From NCBI RefSeq assembly GCF_001998865.1, contig NZ_CP019607.1:620001-684000 (forward strand): a stretch of 64,000 nucleotides of DNA, read 5' to 3'. Below are positions 1 to 10,489 of this stretch, piece after piece. Below the pieces are notes generated by a model that did no database searches, was not told the origin of the DNA, and was given only the letters and a program-made list of their open reading frames with translations. Position 1 is the stretch's first letter; every line of letters starts with the position of its first letter. Position numbers and translations under genes: made by a program. Source of the stretch: Tessaracoccus flavescens. GTDB taxonomy: Bacteria > Actinomycetota > Actinomycetes > Propionibacteriales > Propionibacteriaceae.

Positions 1-695
1 GCGGCGGGAGCCTCGGCGGCGGCCTCAGACTCGGTGGCGACGGCCTTGACCGACTTACCGGTCGCGGGGCCGGCGACGAACGCGGCAAGCGCTGCCGAGG
101 TGAACACGACCTTCTCGTTGACCAGCACGTCGTAGGTGTTGAGCTGGTCGACGGCGAGGGCGTGCACGGTGGCCGCGTTGCGCAGGCTCAGCCAGGCGAC
201 GTCCTCGAAGCGGTCGAGCACGACGAGCACCTTGCTGATGTCTCCGGCAACCTTGGTCAGGCTCTGGATCGCGGCCTTCGTCGAGGGCTGCTCGCCCGAG
301 ACGATCTCCGAGATCACGAACACCTGGCCGTCGCGGGCGCGGTCCGAGAGAGCGCCACGCAGAGCGGCGGCGATCATCTTCTTGGGGGTGCGCTGCGAGT
401 AGTCACGCGGGGTCGGGCCGTGGACGACGCCACCGCCGGTCCAGATCGGCGAGCGACGCGAACCGTGACGTGCACGGCCGGTGCCCTTCTGGCGCCACGG
501 CTTGATGCCACCGCCGCGGACCTCGCCGCGGGTCTTGGTGTCGTGCGTGCCCTGACGGGCGGCGGCCAGCTGGGCCACGACGACCTGGTGGATCAGGGGG
601 ATGTTGGTCTGCGCGTCGAACAGCTCCGCAGGCAGCTCGGCCTTGCCGGCCTTCTCGCCCTTGGCGTCGATCACGTCAACGGTCAGATCGCTCAT
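1..695 (-). CDS. rplD: 50S ribosomal protein L4 (3' end beyond window)
   Basis: Ribosomal protein L4 binds 23S rRNA early in 50S assembly and lines the exit tunnel with L22. The minus-strand frame opens with [18 protein letters not shown] and contains the family-diagnostic stretch [19 protein letters not shown] at about residues 60-80, followed by the typical [16 protein letters not shown] helix. The ATG shares four bases (ATGA) with the rplC stop, so the two genes are translationally coupled. About 231 codons are present. The reading frame runs off the left edge in an Ala/Glu-rich tail, so the C-terminus is not visible. It belongs to the S10 operon with rpsJ and rplC. Confidence 0.97.
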   Translation of the reverse strand, partial: MSDLTVDVIDAKGEKAGKAELPAELFDAQTNIPLIHQVVVAQLAAARQGTHDTKTRGEVRGGGIKPWRQKGTGRARHGSRRSPIWTGGGVVHGPTPRDYSQRTPKKMIAAALRGALSDRARDGQVFVISEIVSGEQPSTKAAIQSLTKVAGDISKVLVVLDRFEDVAWLSLRNAATVHALAVDQLNTYDVLVNEKVVFTSAALAAFVAGPATGKSVKAVATESEAAAEAPA

Positions 696-1348
696 GCTGC
701 GTCACCCTTCTTAGCTGCGCTGCGGACGACGACGAGGGAACCGGTGTTGCCGGGGATGGCGCCGCGCACCAGCAGCAGGCCACGCTCCGCGTCGACGGCG
801 TGAATCTTCAGGTTCTGGACGGTGACCTTGTCATTGCCCATGCGACCCGCCATGCGAAGGCCCTTGAAGACCCTGCCGGGGGTGGCGCAGCCACCGATGG
901 AGCCGGGCGAGCGGTGCTTGCGGTGCACACCGTGCGAGGCGCGCAGGCCCTTGAAGCCGTGGCGCTTCATGACACCGGCGGTGCCCTTGCCCTTGGAGGT
1001 GCCGGTCACGTCGACGACGTCGCCGCCGGCGAAGACCTCGGCGGTCAGCTCCTGGCCCAGTTCGAACTCCGACGCATCAGCGGTGCGGAGCTCGACCAGG
1101 TGCTTACGGGGGGTGACGTCAGCCTTGGAGAAGTGACCAGCCTCAGGCTTGGTGACCTTCTTGGCCTTCACGGCACCGTAACCGAGCTGCACGGCGTTGT
1201 AGCCGTCGACCTCGGGGGTGCGGACCTGCGTCACGACGCAGGGACCGGCCTGGATGACCGTCACAGGGACGACCTTGTTGTTCTCGTCCCAGAGCTGGGT
1301 CATGCCGAGCTTGGTGCCCAGGATGCCCTTCACAATTCGTTCACTCAT
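692..1348 (-). CDS. rplC: 50S ribosomal protein L3
   Basis: L3 is a primary 23S rRNA-binding protein near the peptidyl-transferase centre. The 218-residue product starts [18 protein letters not shown] and has the loop signature [19 protein letters not shown] followed by SPGSIGG and [16 protein letters not shown]. An in-frame ATG lies five codons further upstream, but the ATG at 1348 is preferred because it has a GAGG ribosome binding site at a suitable distance and matches the family N-terminus. The gene lies 11 bases after rpsJ and overlaps rplD by four bases. Confidence 0.97.
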   Translation of the reverse strand: MSERIVKGILGTKLGMTQLWDENNKVVPVTVIQAGPCVVTQVRTPEVDGYNAVQLGYGAVKAKKVTKPEAGHFSKADVTPRKHLVELRTADASEFELGQELTAEVFAGGDVVDVTGTSKGKGTAGVMKRHGFKGLRASHGVHRKHRSPGSIGGCATPGRVFKGLRMAGRMGNDKVTVQNLKIHAVDAERGLLLVRGAIPGNTGSLVVVRSAAKKGDAA

Positions 1349-1359
1349 TTCAGCAGACC

Positions 1360-1671
1360 TCACGGAAGCTTGATCTCGATGTCAACACCGGCAGGCAGGT
1401 CGAGACGCATGAGCGAATCGACCGTCTTCGGCGTCGGATCGAGGATGTCGATCAGCCGCTTGTGCGTGCGCATCTCGAAATGCTCACGGCTGTCCTTGTA
1501 CTTGTGGGGCGAACGGATAACGCAGAACACGTTCTTCTCCGTCGGCAGCGGCACCGGGCCGGCCACCTTCGCACCCGTGCGAGTCACGGTGTCGACGATC
1601 TTGCGCGCCGAGCTGTCGATGACCTCATGGTCATACGCCCGCAGCCTGATGCGGATCTTTTGTCCAGCCAC
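1360..1671 (-). CDS. rpsJ: 30S ribosomal protein S10
   Basis: S10 is a small-subunit head protein that also acts with NusB in antitermination. The start is GTG at 1671 (residues [19 protein letters not shown]), preceded by AAGGA. This gives 103 residues, the usual family length. The motif [36 protein letters not shown] is split over residues 45-80 and typical. It is the first gene of the S10 operon here. In most bacteria tuf lies directly upstream, but here tuf is 39.4 kb away and the upstream neighbour is an unrelated membrane protein gene. Confidence 0.97.
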   Translation of the reverse strand: MAGQKIRIRLRAYDHEVIDSSARKIVDTVTRTGAKVAGPVPLPTEKNVFCVIRSPHKYKDSREHFEMRTHKRLIDILDPTPKTVDSLMRLDLPAGVDIEIKLP

Positions 1672-1937
1672 AGTCGTTCCTTCTTCTCGTCCCTTTGGAA
1701 ATTTCAAGTTCCTACGGGGTAAAACCCCTTGTCGCCCCGACCCCCGCGCTCGGGAGTGTCGCACTAGCCGCCGCACGTGAGTCCGCCTTCCTCTTGGCTT
1801 TCGCCGTGGACGGTGGCCTCATTCCGCGCCCGGGCAGAAGAGCCGCGCTCGTGGGGCGGCCAGGCGCTTCCACGCCTCGCACCCCTCGCGGAGCAACCGG
1901 TCCATTCTGGCACGAGCCCCGCCAGTGACCAAATCGA
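1672..1937 (-). promoter_or_regulatory. S10 operon leader and promoter region
   Basis: This non-coding stretch lies between the terminator of the upstream gene and the rpsJ start, so it must hold the S10 operon promoter. A short hairpin (GGGGT/ACCCC arms, about 1716-1728) lies 45-60 bases before the rpsJ GTG. I could not identify a convincing -10/-35 pair. No protein-coding signal is seen. Confidence 0.4.
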
Positions 1938-1965
1938 GGGGCCCGTTCCCCTCGGAACGGGCCCC
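1938..1965 (-). terminator. Rho-independent-type hairpin after the Pro/Gln-rich gene
   Basis: A 12-bp perfect stem (GGGGCCCGTTCC paired with GGAACGGGCCCC, 4-base loop) lies 14 bases past the stop of the gene ending at 1980. The following bases on the minus strand are only weakly T-rich. It isolates that gene from the S10 operon. Confidence 0.7.
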
Positions 1966-1979
1966 CCAGGTCGGTGTGA

Positions 1980-2663
1980 CTACTTCGTTGCCGCGACGAA
2001 GTCCTTGAGCGCCGCCTCGGCTGGCCCCGGCGTCTCCGAGCTGAACATGACGGCACCGTTCTCGTAGACGGCGAAACAGGAGGTCGAGATGATGCCCGAG
2101 TACTCGACGTCCGTGCACGTCATGCCGGCGCCGACCTTCCTGGGCTCCGGCACGTCCATGCCCTCGAAGTCGCTCGGGACTGCCGTGGGGTCGGGCATGT
2201 CGTCCGGATCGGCCTCGACCCGCATGGCGGTGACGGAGTCGCCGCCCTTCTCGTAGGTGTCGCCGAAGCTGATGCCGAGATCGTCCTCGGAGGGTTCGGT
2301 CTTCGACCAGCCGCCGAAGCTCGACGGGAGCGCCGGGACCTCCTTACCCGCGTACTGGCCTCCGCCGAAGATCCCAGGGGCGAAGAGCCACACGAGCACG
2401 CCGATCACGACGACCCCGAGCACCGCAACGGCGATCCACTGCCAGAGGCTGCTCTTGGGTGGCTGATTGAACTGCTGCTGGTTGTAGCCACCCTGCTGCT
2501 GGGTGTACGCACCGTTCTGGGGGCCGGGCTGGCCGTAACCCTGCTGCGGGTTGTACCCGCCCGGCTGCTGGCCGGGCTGACCGTAGCCCCCGTGGGGCTG
2601 CTGCGCCTGTGGGTAGCCTCCCCCCTGCGGGTTGAAGCCACCGGACTGCGGCGGATAGGTCAT
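1980..2663 (-). CDS. Pro/Gln/Gly-rich single-pass membrane protein of unknown function
   Basis: The 227-residue protein has three parts. The N-terminus (residues 1-80) is low-complexity and rich in Pro, Gly, Gln and Tyr (repeated GGY/PQQ units). A single hydrophobic helix follows (about 85-105, [19 protein letters not shown]). The rest is a soluble extracytoplasmic domain of about 120 residues with three cysteines (in TCTDV and TSCFA). The architecture is common among actinobacterial surface or stress-related proteins, but I do not recognise the C-terminal domain. The ATG at 2663 is chosen because GGAGGGCAC precedes it. It is followed by a strong terminator and is probably monocistronic. Confidence 0.8.
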   Translation of the reverse strand: MTYPPQSGGFNPQGGGYPQAQQPHGGYGQPGQQPGGYNPQQGYGQPGPQNGAYTQQQGGYNQQQFNQPPKSSLWQWIAVAVLGVVVIGVLVWLFAPGIFGGGQYAGKEVPALPSSFGGWSKTEPSEDDLGISFGDTYEKGGDSVTAMRVEADPDDMPDPTAVPSDFEGMDVPEPRKVGAGMTCTDVEYSGIISTSCFAVYENGAVMFSSETPGPAEAALKDFVAATK

Positions 2664-2717
2664 GTGCCCTCCTCGATCGACGCTTGGCACACTGTAACCG
2701 CCTGGCGGCCGGATCCG

Positions 2718-3584
2718 TCAGTAGGTCAGCAGGCTGCGGGAACGGAAGATCTCCCGGACCGCCTCGACGGCGTCGGCTTCCGGGGGCCGGGTGTCTGCGA
2801 GTTCGTAACGCATCCCGATCTCCGCCCACTTGTCCTGGCCCATCTGATGGAAGGGCAGCACCTCGACCCGTTCGACGTTGCCCAGGCCCGCCGCGTGGTC
2901 GGCCACGAGCGCGACGTTTGCGGGGTCGTCGGTCAGGCCCGGGACGAGCACGAAGCGGATCCACGTCGCGATGCCGAGCGCATCAAGCCGGTGCGCGAAC
3001 TCGAGGGTGGGCGCGAGGTCGCGGCCGGTGACCCTCCGGTAGGTCTCCGGATCGCCCGACTTCACATCCAGCAGGACGAGGTCCACGTCCGCGAGCAGTT
3101 CGTCGCTCGCGTTGCGCCCGAGGAACCCGGAGGTGTCGATCGCGGTGTGGATGCCCATCGCCCGGGCACCGCGCAGGATCCGGGCCGCGAACGCCGGCTG
3201 CTGCAGCACCTCTCCGCCGGAGAGGGTGATGCCTCCCTTAGTGGCCAGGAAGACGCCGCGGTAACGACGGATCCTTGCCAGCAGGTCCTCGGCTCTCACG
3301 GGGACTCCACGGTTGGCGGACATCGTGTCCGGGTTGTGGCAGTAGAGACAGCGCAGCGGGCACCCGGCAAGGAAGGTCGTCATCCGGGTTCCCGGACCGT
3401 CGACGGCCGTGACGAGCTCCCAGGAGTGGACCGACCCGATCTCACCCAGGCGCTGCGCGGCCAGCAGCTCGGAGCGACCGAGGCCCTCGGCGACGGGGAT
3501 GCCGCCGAGCATGGTCGCCCTCGTGGCGGGAGGGGTGGACGACCCGGAGCACCGCCCCGGGACGTCCAGCAGCGCCTCGCTCAC
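2718..3584 (-). CDS. pflA: Pyruvate formate-lyase activating enzyme (radical SAM)
   Basis: A radical S-adenosylmethionine enzyme that installs the glycyl radical on PflB. The radical SAM cluster motif CX3CX2C is seen as CPLRCLYCHN at about residue 74, followed by GGITLSGGEVLQQ (the SAM-binding GGE) and DTSGFLG. It starts with GTG one base after the pflB stop, so translation is probably coupled to pflB. The start is not certain because the N-terminal 25 residues are not family-like and an ATG at residue 25 (MLGGIPVAEG) is possible. At about 288 residues it is slightly longer than E. coli PflA. Confidence 0.95.
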   Translation of the reverse strand: MSEALLDVPGRCSGSSTPPATRATMLGGIPVAEGLGRSELLAAQRLGEIGSVHSWELVTAVDGPGTRMTTFLAGCPLRCLYCHNPDTMSANRGVPVRAEDLLARIRRYRGVFLATKGGITLSGGEVLQQPAFAARILRGARAMGIHTAIDTSGFLGRNASDELLADVDLVLLDVKSGDPETYRRVTGRDLAPTLEFAHRLDALGIATWIRFVLVPGLTDDPANVALVADHAAGLGNVERVEVLPFHQMGQDKWAEIGMRYELADTRPPEADAVEAVREIFRSRSLLTY

Positions 3585-3585
3585 G

Positions 3586-5856
3586 TCAGAGGGCCTCGTG
3601 GAAGGTCCGGGAGAGGACGTCGAGCTGCTGCTCGCGGGTCAGCTTCACGAAGTTGACCGCGTAGCCGCTGACGCGGATCGTGAGCTGCGGGTAGTTCTCC
3701 GGGTGTTCCATGGCGTCGATCAGCGTCTCGCGGTTCAGCACGTTGATGTTGGCGTGGTAGAGCCCCTCCGCCATGCCCGCGTCGAGGATGCCGACCAGGT
3801 TGTCGATCCGCTCCTGCTCGGTGCGACCGAGCGCGGTGGGGGTGATCGTGTTGGTGAGCGAGATGCCGTCGAGGGCGTCGTCGTAGGAGAGCTTTCCCAC
3901 GCTCATCATGGAGGCGAGCATGCCGTGGGTGTCTGCACCGTTGGCCGGGTTGGCGCCGGGCGCGAACGGGGTGCCCGCCGCGTGTCCGGAGGGGAACGAG
4001 CCGGTGGCCTTGCCGTAGACGACGTTGGAGGTGATCGTCAGCACGGACTGGGTCGGGACGGCGTCGCGGTACAGCCTGATGCCGCGGATCTTGTCCATCA
4101 CGGTGGACACGACGAGCTTCGCCAGCTCGTCTGCCCGGTCGTCGTCGTTGCCGTACTTCGGGAAGTCGCCCTCGGTGATGTAGTCGATCACGAGGCCGGA
4201 CTCGTCGCGCACTGGGGTGACGGTGGCGTAGCGGATGGCGGAGAGTGAGTCGGCCACGATCGAGAGGCCTGCGATGCCGCAGCCCATGGTGCGCACGATC
4301 TCGTCGTCGTGCAGAGCCATCTCCATCGCCTCGTAGGCGTAGCGGTCATGGCTGTAGTGGATGATGTTGAGCGCCTCGACGTAGGTCTCGACCGCCCAGG
4401 TCAGCATCTTGTCGTAGGCGGCCCAGACGGTGTCGAAGTCGAGCGGCTGGTCACCCGTGAGCGGGGCGTAGCCTTCGACGATCTGCCTGCCAGACATCTC
4501 GTCGCGGCCACCGTTGATGGCGTACAGCAGCGCCTTCGCGGAGTTGAGCCGCGCCCCGAAGAACTGCATCTGCTTGCCGACCGCCATGGGCGAGACGCAG
4601 CAGGCGATGGCCGTGTCGTCGCCCCAGTGGCTGCGGATCTCTGCGTCGGACTCGTACTGGATCGCGGAGGTTTCGATCGAGATCAGCGAGCAGAACTCCT
4701 TGTACCCGGCAGGCAGCGCGGGGTCCCAGTAGATGGTGATGTTCGGCTCGGGCGCCGGGCCGAGGTTGCGCAGGGTCTGCAGCAGGCGGAACGACGTCTT
4801 GGTGACGAGGGTGCGCCCGTCGTTGGCGAACCCGCCGTCGGACCAGGTGGCCCAGTAGGGGTCGCCAGAGAAGATCTGGTCGTAGTCGATGGTGCGCAGG
4901 AAGCGCACGATACGCAGCTTCGTGACAAGCGCGTCGATGATCTCCTGGGCGCCGGACTCGGTGAGCGTCCCCGCGGCCAGGTCACGCTCGGCGTAGACGT
5001 CGAAGAAGCCGGAGAGGCGGCCGATGCTCATGGCTGCACCGTCCTGGCTCTTGACCGAGGCGAGGTAGGCGAGGTAGGTCCACTGGACCGCCTCGTGGAA
5101 GTCGGCAGCGGGGCGGCCGAGGTCGAAGCCGTAGCTCTCTCCGAGGTTCTTGAGCTTCTTCAGCGCCTTGATCTGCTCGGAATGTTCCTCGCGGTAGCGG
5201 GCCCAGTTCTCGCTGAACGGCTGGTCGGCGACGGAGTCCTTGTCCGCCTGCTTGGCTTCGATCAGCCGGTCGACGCCGTAGAGGGCGACGCGGCGGTAGT
5301 CGCCGATGATGCGCCCGCGACCGTAGGCGTCGGGCAGACCGGTGATCAGGTGGGAGCTGCGGGCGGCCCGGATGCGGGGAGTGTAGATGTCGAAGACGGC
5401 CTCGTTGTGGGTCTTGCGATAGCGGGTGAAGATCTCCTTGATCTGCGCATCGGGCTCGAGTCCCGCCTCGCGGGTGGCGGTCTCGACCATGCGCCAGCCG
5501 CCTGCAGGCATCATCGGACGCTTCAGCGGGGTGTCGGTCTGGAGGCCGACGATCACGTTGTCGTCCTCGCAGATGTAGCCGGCGGGGAAGGCGTCGACGT
5601 CGGCGGGGATCTTCGTCTCGACGTCGTAGACGCGCTTGGCGCGCTCGACGCTGAGGTAGTCGCGCTGCAGCGTGTCCCAGACGTTGAGGGTGCGTGCGGT
5701 CGGGCCGGCAAGGAAGGCGGCATCGCCTTCGTAGGGGGTGAAGTTGGTGAGGATGAAGTCACGCACGTCGATGGTCACGCGCCATGCGCCGGGGACGAAA
5801 CCTCCCCACGGGTCTTCGGGCACGATGGATTCGCGGGTGGGGGCCGAGGCCGTCAT
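3586..5856 (-). CDS. pflB: Formate C-acetyltransferase (pyruvate formate-lyase)
   Basis: Converts pyruvate and CoA to acetyl-CoA and formate under anaerobic conditions. The 756-residue product has the catalytic cysteine pair in IACCVSPM (about residue 425) and the C-terminal glycyl-radical loop RVSGYAV near residue 730. Both are required for activity. The ATG at 5856 is preferred over an in-frame start 20 codons upstream because AGGAG lies 4 bases before it. The gene forms a two-gene operon with pflA, one base apart. It indicates mixed-acid type fermentation in this organism. Confidence 0.97.
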   Translation of the reverse strand: MTASAPTRESIVPEDPWGGFVPGAWRVTIDVRDFILTNFTPYEGDAAFLAGPTARTLNVWDTLQRDYLSVERAKRVYDVETKIPADVDAFPAGYICEDDNVIVGLQTDTPLKRPMMPAGGWRMVETATREAGLEPDAQIKEIFTRYRKTHNEAVFDIYTPRIRAARSSHLITGLPDAYGRGRIIGDYRRVALYGVDRLIEAKQADKDSVADQPFSENWARYREEHSEQIKALKKLKNLGESYGFDLGRPAADFHEAVQWTYLAYLASVKSQDGAAMSIGRLSGFFDVYAERDLAAGTLTESGAQEIIDALVTKLRIVRFLRTIDYDQIFSGDPYWATWSDGGFANDGRTLVTKTSFRLLQTLRNLGPAPEPNITIYWDPALPAGYKEFCSLISIETSAIQYESDAEIRSHWGDDTAIACCVSPMAVGKQMQFFGARLNSAKALLYAINGGRDEMSGRQIVEGYAPLTGDQPLDFDTVWAAYDKMLTWAVETYVEALNIIHYSHDRYAYEAMEMALHDDEIVRTMGCGIAGLSIVADSLSAIRYATVTPVRDESGLVIDYITEGDFPKYGNDDDRADELAKLVVSTVMDKIRGIRLYRDAVPTQSVLTITSNVVYGKATGSFPSGHAAGTPFAPGANPANGADTHGMLASMMSVGKLSYDDALDGISLTNTITPTALGRTEQERIDNLVGILDAGMAEGLYHANINVLNRETLIDAMEHPENYPQLTIRVSGYAVNFVKLTREQQLDVLSRTFHEAL

Positions 5857-5912
5857 ATCGCTCCTGAGCAGAGGTGTCTGTATGAGGGCGTGCCGAACGA
5901 CCGCCCGGATAC

Positions 5913-5929
5913 CCACCTCCCGGAGGTGG
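5913..5929. promoter_or_regulatory. 17-bp perfect palindrome upstream of pflB
   Basis: CCACCTCC and GGAGGTGG are perfectly complementary arms around one C, 57-73 bases before the pflB ATG. It could be an operator for a dimeric regulator or a 5'-UTR hairpin that exposes or hides a GGAGG sequence. No known consensus (FNR, Rex, CRP) is matched. Confidence 0.4.
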
Positions 5930-6087
5930 CCGACCTGGCGTTACGGTACGTCGCTGTGGGCTTAATACTACCCCTTGTAGGAGGCAGGATTTACCACCGG
6001 GCCCGCCGTCAAGGTTGCGCTCAATGACGATGAGCGATCCGCGCCCGCGGCGCCGCCGTGACGCCCCTCACGACGGCTGACGCGGCG

Positions 6088-8140
6088 TCACCGCGCAGCG
6101 AAGGTGAGCGACCAGGCGGCCGCTCGGGGACGCCGCTGGTACTCGGGCCGCACGTCGGGCCCGCAGGAACGCGAGCCGAGTCCGTGCTGCTGAGCGTCCA
6201 GGTACAGGTGGGTGGCCGTCGAGCGGGGCAGCTCGTACGGGTGCGCCGCCGCCGTGACCTCGGCCACGTCGTGGGCCCGCAGCGCGAACCCCGGCAGCTT
6301 CCCCGCCCTCCTCGTCGCTGTGACCGCGAGGCCGGGGAGCAGCAGCTCCCCAAGCTCGGCCCGATGCCCGCTCTCCTGGGGGACTGGCGTAGTCGACGAC
6401 CAGGTCGTCCACGTCGGACTCGAAGCGTCCGACCCGGGCCGCCGCGCGGGAGTCGGCATAGTTCTCCTCCGGCCCTGTGCCGAACCATTCGACCCGCCCG
6501 AGGTCTGCCGGGAGCTCGAAGTGGAGTCCGATCCGCGGCCATGTCCCCTTCCACCCCATGGGTCGGGTCGGCTGTCGCCTCGAGGTGGAGCGCAACTGCG
6601 CGGAGCGTCCAGGTCAGCTCGACAAGGACGGCCTCGCGGGAGGCGGCCGGGGCGTAGCGGTGTCGCACGACGAGCCGGCCCGGCTCCGCGTTGACGGCGA
6701 GCACTCGCCGATGCAGCCGGTCAAGCCCGTGTGCGCGCCACTGCTCGGCCGACGACGGCGCCGGGGCACCCCTTCCACGGGTCGCGTCCGGCTCGGCGTC
6801 GACATAGGCGGGGAACGACCCGAGCGAGTCGTTCTCGGTGGGAGCGCGCCACAGCTCGAGGCGCGGGCCGCTGACCTGACGCCCGTCGAGCTCGGTCAGG
6901 TCGCCGGTGCGGGCGTCGAAGCGGGCGGTGCCGAAGACGATCGTCGCCCCGTCGAGTGCCGGAGCCTCGTCCGCGGTCGCCACCGACGGGCAGGTCGCAC
7001 CGTCGGCGAGGTGGACCTGCGTGCGGCTGACGACGTGGCCCTCTTCCGCCCAGGGGGTGGCGGCGACGGTGACGGCCTCGACGGTGCGCCACAGTTCGCC
7101 CTCGCGCGGCTCGAACCCGGGAAGCGAGACGGTGCAGCTCTCCCCTGGCTCCAGGTCGGGCACAGACAGGTCGCCGGTGCCGATCCGGCGGCCGTGGAGC
7201 TCGTCGTGCCAGGTGAAGCGCAGGTCGGAGGTGTCGCCGTCGTGCCGCCGGTTCTCGATCGTGACCTTCCCTGCGTCAGCGGTGAGCTTGATCGGGGTGG
7301 TGACGGCGGCGAACTCGGCGAGCATCGGCGTGGGGGTGCCGTCCGAGAGGACCATGCCGTCGCAGACGAAGGACCCGTCGTGGATCTCCTCGCCGAAGTC
7401 TCCACCGTAGGCGTAGAACTGCCTGCCGTCTTCGGTGGTCCTGCGCAGGCCGTGGTCGCGCCATTCCCACACGAAACCGCCGTGCCACTGGGGCAGGCTG
7501 TCGAAGCGGCGCTCGTAGTCGGCGAGCGTGCCCGCGCCGTTGCCCATCGCGTGCGCGTACTCACAGAGGATCATGGGGCGCTTCGCCAGCTCGGCGTTGC
7601 GGCCGGGCGAGGCCCACGTGTTGTCGCCGGTGCCCGCGGACATGTCCTCCATCTCCTCCACGGGCGCGTACATGCGCGAGACGATGTCGGTGTAGCGGCC
7701 CTCGAAGTCAGGCTCGAAGTGCACCGGTCGTTCGGGGTCGCGGCGGTGCACCCACGCGGCCATGGCGGCCGCGTTCTGGCCGGTCCAGGATTCGTTGCCG
7801 AGCGACCAGGCGATGATCGACGGGTGGTTCTTGTCGCGCTCGACCGTGCGCTCGATCCGATCGAGCAGCGCATCGCGCCAGCGCGGGTCGTCGGTGGGGT
7901 TCTCGACCCAGCCCGCGAACTCGAACCCATGGGTCTCCAGGTCGCACTCGTCGATCACCCAGAACCCGAGCTCGTCGGTCAGGTCGAAGAACAGCGGATG
8001 CGGTGGGTAGTGCGAGGTGCGGATGGCGTTGATGTTGTTGCGCTTCATCAGGTGCAGCTGCGCGCGCACCGACTCGACGTTGAACACGCGACCGTTGTCT
8101 GGGTCGTACTCGTGCCGGTTGACGCCGCGCAGCCGCAGCT
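6088..8140 (-). pseudogene. lacZ: Beta-galactosidase, C-terminal two thirds (broken)
   Basis: GH2 beta-galactosidase (LacZ type) from the catalytic barrel to the C-terminus. It resumes at KLRLRGVNRHEYDPD on the minus strand. It holds the acid/base glutamate in SLGNESWTG and the nucleophile glutamate in ILCEYAHAMGNG, and ends with the beta-sandwich. Two frameshifts break it: one at about 6560 (in a GGGG run before PRIGLHFELP) and one at about 6385 (before LGELLLPGLAVTAT). The true stop is at 6088. The N-terminal part lies at 12881-13594. The two halves are separated by about 4.7 kb of foreign DNA and some tens of codons of domain 2 are lost. Not functional as it stands. Confidence 0.9.
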
Positions 8141-9888
8141 TCCGCTATACCCATGATCCGGTCGGCCGGGTGCTGTCCGAACATCAGGACGGGGCCGAGC
8201 TGCTGCACAGCTATTCCGAACGCGGTATGCGGCTGACCAGCGTGCTGCCCGATGGCCGCTTCATCCGCTATGGCCATGACCGCAACAACGCGCTGGATGC
8301 CATTCATTACGGCGACCGGCAGATTCTGGACATCCGCCGCGACCGGCTTGGGCGCGAGCTGCACCGGCAGGCGGGCACCCTCGCGCGGCAGACCGATTAT
8401 GACCCGCAAGGCCGGATCCGGCGTCAGGCGGCTTATCGCACCACCACGCGCGAGCAGGTCTTCGCGCGCGGCTACAACTATGACAGCGTGTCGAACATCA
8501 CCTCGATCGAGGATGCCACCCGCGGCGAATTCGCCTTCCGCTATGACGAGCGTGACCGGCTGCGCAGCGCCGCCTCGGCCGATCACGAGGAGCGGTTCGC
8601 CTTCGATCCCGCCAGCACGGTGCTGGTCGGCGTGGACAATCCGCGCGATGCCTCGGTCGAACATGGCCTGCTGCGGATGCGCGGCGATTGCCATTACGAC
8701 TACGACGATGCCGGCAACCGCATCGCCATGCGGCGCGGGCAGGGCGGGGCGCATCAGTTCCGCTATGTCTATAATGACGACAACCGCCTGATCGAGGTCC
8801 ACGAGACCCGTGGCCGCACCCGCCGCCTGACCCGCTTCGCCTATGACGCGCTTGGCCGGCGCGTCAGCAAAGCCCACCGCGAGACGATCGAGGCCGCCAA
8901 CACCCCGACCGCCCCCGGCATCGACAGCAGCGCCGAGCTGGTCCGTGATGACACCATCTGGTTCCTGTGGGATGGTCCCGTCCTGCTGGCCGAAGGGCGC
9001 GGCAATCATGACGGCGCCATCGACCCGCTGGCCATTGTCTATGTCCACGAGCCGGGCAGCTTCCGCCCCGCCGCCCAGATCCGCCGCCATTCGGCCGAGG
9101 AGGAGGCGCGGGTGCTGATCTATTGGCTGGATCATCTGGGCACCCCGCAGGAGCTGTCGAACGACAACGGAGAGCTGGTCTGGCAGGTTGCGCTGAAGGC
9201 CTGGGGTCGCGTCGACCGGATGCTGATCGGGCGGGTCGAGCAGAACCTGCGCTTCCAGGGCCAGTATCACGACGCCGAAACCGGCCTGCATTACAACCGC
9301 TTCCGCCATTACGACCCAGCGGCGGGGATCTATCTGAACCAGGACCCGCTGGGCCTTCTGGGCGGCACCAATATTTACGCCTACCCGACTGACCCGCTGT
9401 CGGGCATCGACCCGTTTGGGTTGGTTGAGTTGGATTACAAGGGCGCGGGAGGCAACGGTTACACCGTCTATGGTTTGGGTGAGTTCGACAAGAGCGGTAA
9501 CCTGATCCGCACCGTCTATGTCGGACAGACCGAAACGGACCGCTATCATACCCGCATGCAAGAACATAAAGATTCCGGCAGATATTACCGTGGCCTGCGA
9601 CATTACGAGATCACCCGCGTCGATACCTACGCCGAGGCGCGCGGTGCCGAGCAATATCACATTGAAAACGTCAATGATGGCAAGGGAAGTCTCGACACGT
9701 CGCAACGCGGCGGCTGGTACGATGAAGCCAATGGCAAACGCTATGGTCCCGGTCTTGAAGCCAACCGTGTCAACTCGTACAATCAGGACCGGGTTCTGTC
9801 TGGCGATGATAAGCGTGCCAAAGCGTTCAACAAGGCCTACATACAGGAACGCGACCGGATGGCCACGACCACCAGTACGTGTAAGTGA
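8141..9888 (+). pseudogene. Rhs/YD-repeat protein C-terminal half with GIY-YIG-like toxin tip
   Basis: The frame begins abruptly inside an Rhs core (RFRYTHDPVGRVLS) at the lacZ junction, so the N-terminus is missing. It carries many YD repeats (YDPQGRIRRQ, YDDAGNRIAMR, YDALGRRVSK) and the usual end of the Rhs shell, HYDPAAGIYLNQDPLGLLGG then DPFGL at about 9420. The polymorphic tip after DPFGL (about 155 residues) contains GYTVYGL, TVYVGQT, HTRMQEHK and YAEARGAEQYHIE. These fit the GIY...YVG, basic and Glu motifs of GIY-YIG nucleases. In its original host this would be a contact-dependent or type VI toxin. Sequence style is alphaproteobacterial, unlike its neighbours. Confidence 0.8.
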
Positions 9889-9903
9889 TCGAGGGGTGAT
9901 CCC

Positions 9904-10419
9904 ATGCAAGACGGAAGACGAACCGCGCGCAATGGCTATGATTGGTTCGGACGCAAGTTCAAAGGAGTGGAGGCGGGTAGCGTCTTCGCTGTGCCGCTGC
10001 CGGATGGGACTTATGCCTTTGGGCGATTGATGAACGCCAAGGATGGTGCAACCATCGCCGAGTTTTTCCGCGCGCGTCGTAAGACGCCCGAGTTCGCACC
10101 AGAAATTCTGCAATCAGGGCGCTTGTTCGGGCCGGTCGGGGTTTTGATTGGCGAGATCGAAGGCCCTAACCGCAAACGGCCATGGAAGGTGATCCACAAG
10201 GATCCCGAATATTATCCGTCTGACCTTTATGATATTCCGTTCTTCCGCGGCACCGGGGCTGGGACTTGGCGGTATTTCACGCTCAACGATGATCGTGAGA
10301 TCCTCGGACCGGTTGCCGACAAGGATGTCGGCAGTTGGAAAGTCGCATCGGTGCTGCCGCAATATGCGGACGAGATCACGGACATGATCGTCTGGAACAT
10401 GGAGCAGCAAGGCCTCTAG
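9904..10419 (+). CDS. Putative immunity protein, Imm26-like
   Basis: A 171-residue soluble protein directly after the Rhs toxin tip (15-base gap), the standard place for the cognate immunity gene. Residues 22-40 read GSVFAVPLPDGTYAFGRLM, resembling the opening strand pair of the Imm26 family. Family assignment is from memory of that motif and is moderate. It is the only complete gene of the foreign block. Its codon use and lower GC than neighbouring genes support transfer together with the Rhs fragment. Without an intact Rhs delivery protein it could at most protect against a kin toxin. Confidence 0.65.
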   Translation: MQDGRRTARNGYDWFGRKFKGVEAGSVFAVPLPDGTYAFGRLMNAKDGATIAEFFRARRKTPEFAPEILQSGRLFGPVGVLIGEIEGPNRKRPWKVIHKDPEYYPSDLYDIPFFRGTGAGTWRYFTLNDDREILGPVADKDVGSWKVASVLPQYADEITDMIVWNMEQQGL

Positions 10420-10489
10420 CCTCACCGAAACACTGTTGGGGGGCAACTCCGATTGGCAGCACGGCATCTGCCTTCCGACCCCCTTTTGC

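Noticed and set aside
2480..2660. Repeated CTG/GGG-type triplets as a CRISPR or tandem DNA repeat
   Set aside because: These are codons of the Pro/Gln/Gly-rich N-terminus of the membrane protein. Spacing is irregular and there are no spacers. No CRISPR array is present in the window.
7708..10113. 801-codon minus-strand frame across the Rhs region
   Set aside because: Antisense of the Rhs gene running into lacZ across the junction; the sense-strand YD repeats show the real coding strand.
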